Origin: Acidovorax sp. Leaf78
Lineage (GTDB): Bacteria; Pseudomonadota; Gammaproteobacteria; Burkholderiales; Burkholderiaceae_C
Reading direction: 5' to 3'
Length of the DNA stretch: 64,000 nucleotides
Assembly (NCBI RefSeq): GCF_001422735.1
Contig: NZ_LMLZ01000001.1
Span: 369,233-433,232, forward strand
The position numbers and the translations under genes are program-made. Below, piece by piece: positions 62,303-64,000 of the stretch (its first letter is position 1; each line of letters begins with the position of its first letter). The notes under the pieces were generated by a model. It was not told the DNA's origin. It made no database searches and saw only the letters and a list, made by a program, of their open reading frames with translations.

Positions 62303-62473
62303 TTACTTCAGCTTGATTTCCTTGTACTCGACGTGCTTGCGAGCTTTGGGATCAAATTTCATGATCAGCATCTTCTCGGGCATCGTCTTCTTGTTCTTGG
62401 TCGTGGTGTAGAAGTGACCGGTACCCGCAGTGGATTCCAGCTTGATCTTGTCGCGTCCGCCTTTGCTTGCCAT
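62303..62473 (-). CDS. rpmG: 50S ribosomal protein L33
   Basis: A 56-residue basic protein ([19 protein letters not shown]... ending EIKLK), the Cys-free form of L33, part of the large ribosomal subunit near the tRNA exit site. Because the typical zinc Cys pairs are absent, it is the zinc-independent type. It follows rpmB by 11 bp and both are in one operon, as in most proteobacteria. Confidence 0.96.
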   Translation of the reverse strand: MASKGGRDKIKLESTAGTGHFYTTTKNKKTMPEKMLIMKFDPKARKHVEYKEIKLK

Positions 62474-62484
62474 GGTGCTTCTCC

Positions 62485-62718
62485 TTAGGCTTGACCACGT
62501 GCGCGCAGGTCTGCGAGCACCGAGTCGATACCGTTCTTGTCGATCAAACGCAGGGCAGCGCTCGAAACGCGCAGGCGAACCCAGCGGTTTTCGGTCTCGA
62601 CCCAGAAACGGCGGTATTGCAGGTTCGGCAGGAACCGGCGCTTGGTTTTGTTGTTGGCGTGGGAAACATTGTTCCCCGTCATGGGCTTCTTGCCCGTTAC
62701 TTCGCAGACGCGTGCCAT
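62485..62718 (-). CDS. rpmB: 50S ribosomal protein L28
   Basis: The 77-residue protein matches L28: [34 protein letters not shown]. Its single Cys pair of some species is not present. It is a large-subunit protein needed for subunit assembly. It is first in rpmB-rpmG. Confidence 0.96.
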   Translation of the reverse strand: MARVCEVTGKKPMTGNNVSHANNKTKRRFLPNLQYRRFWVETENRWVRLRVSSAALRLIDKNGIDSVLADLRARGQA

Positions 62719-62982
62719 GAGGACACTCCGATACTTTTTAACGGCCGTTTGCGGGCGCCCTGGGCAATGTTTGCCGAGGGCTCGCTGGCGGCCTCACCTC
62801 GCCAGAAGGGTGGCGGTAACCCGATTTTGCTGCCCGAACTCCCGCGCAAAGGCGTAGCCGAATTCAGCAAAGCCACGGATTATAGCCTGAAGCCCGCTTT
62901 TTGTCGCCTGGCTGCCCCGAGGCGCACAAATGCATGGCGGGGAGCGGCCCGCGCAGCGCCCAAGCCTGGGGCGCTAAAGCGA

Positions 62983-63999
<1,017 letters not shown>

Positions 64000-64000
64000 C

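Overview
The window is GC-rich, densely coding bacterial chromosome. Gene content and order (ribF-ileS-lspA; tctBA; DUF3422, DUF2917 and DUF3617 proteins; a MocR regulator next to DUF2917; rpmB-rpmG; many LysR and DMT proteins) suggest a beta-proteobacterium of the Comamonadaceae, close to Acidovorax. That placement is inference from family knowledge, not from a search. I see no prophage, plasmid, CRISPR array, rRNA, tRNA or transposase gene. About 53 protein genes are supported. One, a trypsin-like protease at the left edge, is cut by the window.

Layout. 1-11 kb: the partial DegP-like protease, TatD nuclease, deoxyinosine glycosylase, a spermidine-synthase-like protein, a stand-alone GspE/PulE ATPase, the TctB-TctA tricarboxylate transporter membrane genes without tctC, a DUF3422 membrane protein and a gamma-glutamyltransferase. 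11-24 kb: two DMT exporters, an M48 protease/SH3 protein pair, an atypical SDR, a TRAP solute-binding protein, a GGDEF-EAL c-di-GMP protein, a quinone oxidoreductase-NUDIX pair, and an NmrA-like SDR divergent from a LysR regulator. 24-29 kb: a lone flagellin gene with a sigma-28-like promoter, a LysR regulator divergent from a bile-acid-type symporter, and a Na/Pi cotransporter near a Pho box. 29.7-35.5 kb: a LacI regulator with its operator, a four-gene ABC importer and a GpdQ-like phosphodiesterase, read here as a scavenging locus for an organophosphate diester. 35.6-40.2 kb: ribF-ileS-lspA. 40-50 kb: an HNH endonuclease whose Shine-Dalgarno lies in a hairpin, a TPR-methyltransferase, a divergent histidine kinase/response regulator pair, and a 956-residue IPTL-CTERM surface protein followed by a DUF3617 protein. 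50-64 kb: a lipoprotein hydrolase, paired acyl-CoA dehydrogenases, YceH, PurN, DUF1653, a large M48 protease, an RsmB-type methyltransferase, a fatty acid desaturase, DUF2917/MocR, rpmB-rpmG and trxB.

The most unusual signal is two families of short dispersed palindromic repeats. Family 1 is a double hairpin: an AT-rich GCTATY...RATAGC arm pair followed by AGCGCTTG...CAAGCGCT. It occurs about nine times in 64 kb. Six copies lie inside genes, including ileS. Five of those six are read in the one open forward frame, and one supplies the host gene's stop codon. This resembles the in-frame palindromic elements of Rickettsia. Family 2 is a C-rich/G-rich element of about 100-200 bp with inverted ends and a hairpin that shows a compensatory base change between copies. 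It occurs four times, including inside the ABC importer operon.

Start codons were chosen from Shine-Dalgarno spacing, signal peptides and family length. Functions rest on motifs visible in the translations; no similarity search was possible.
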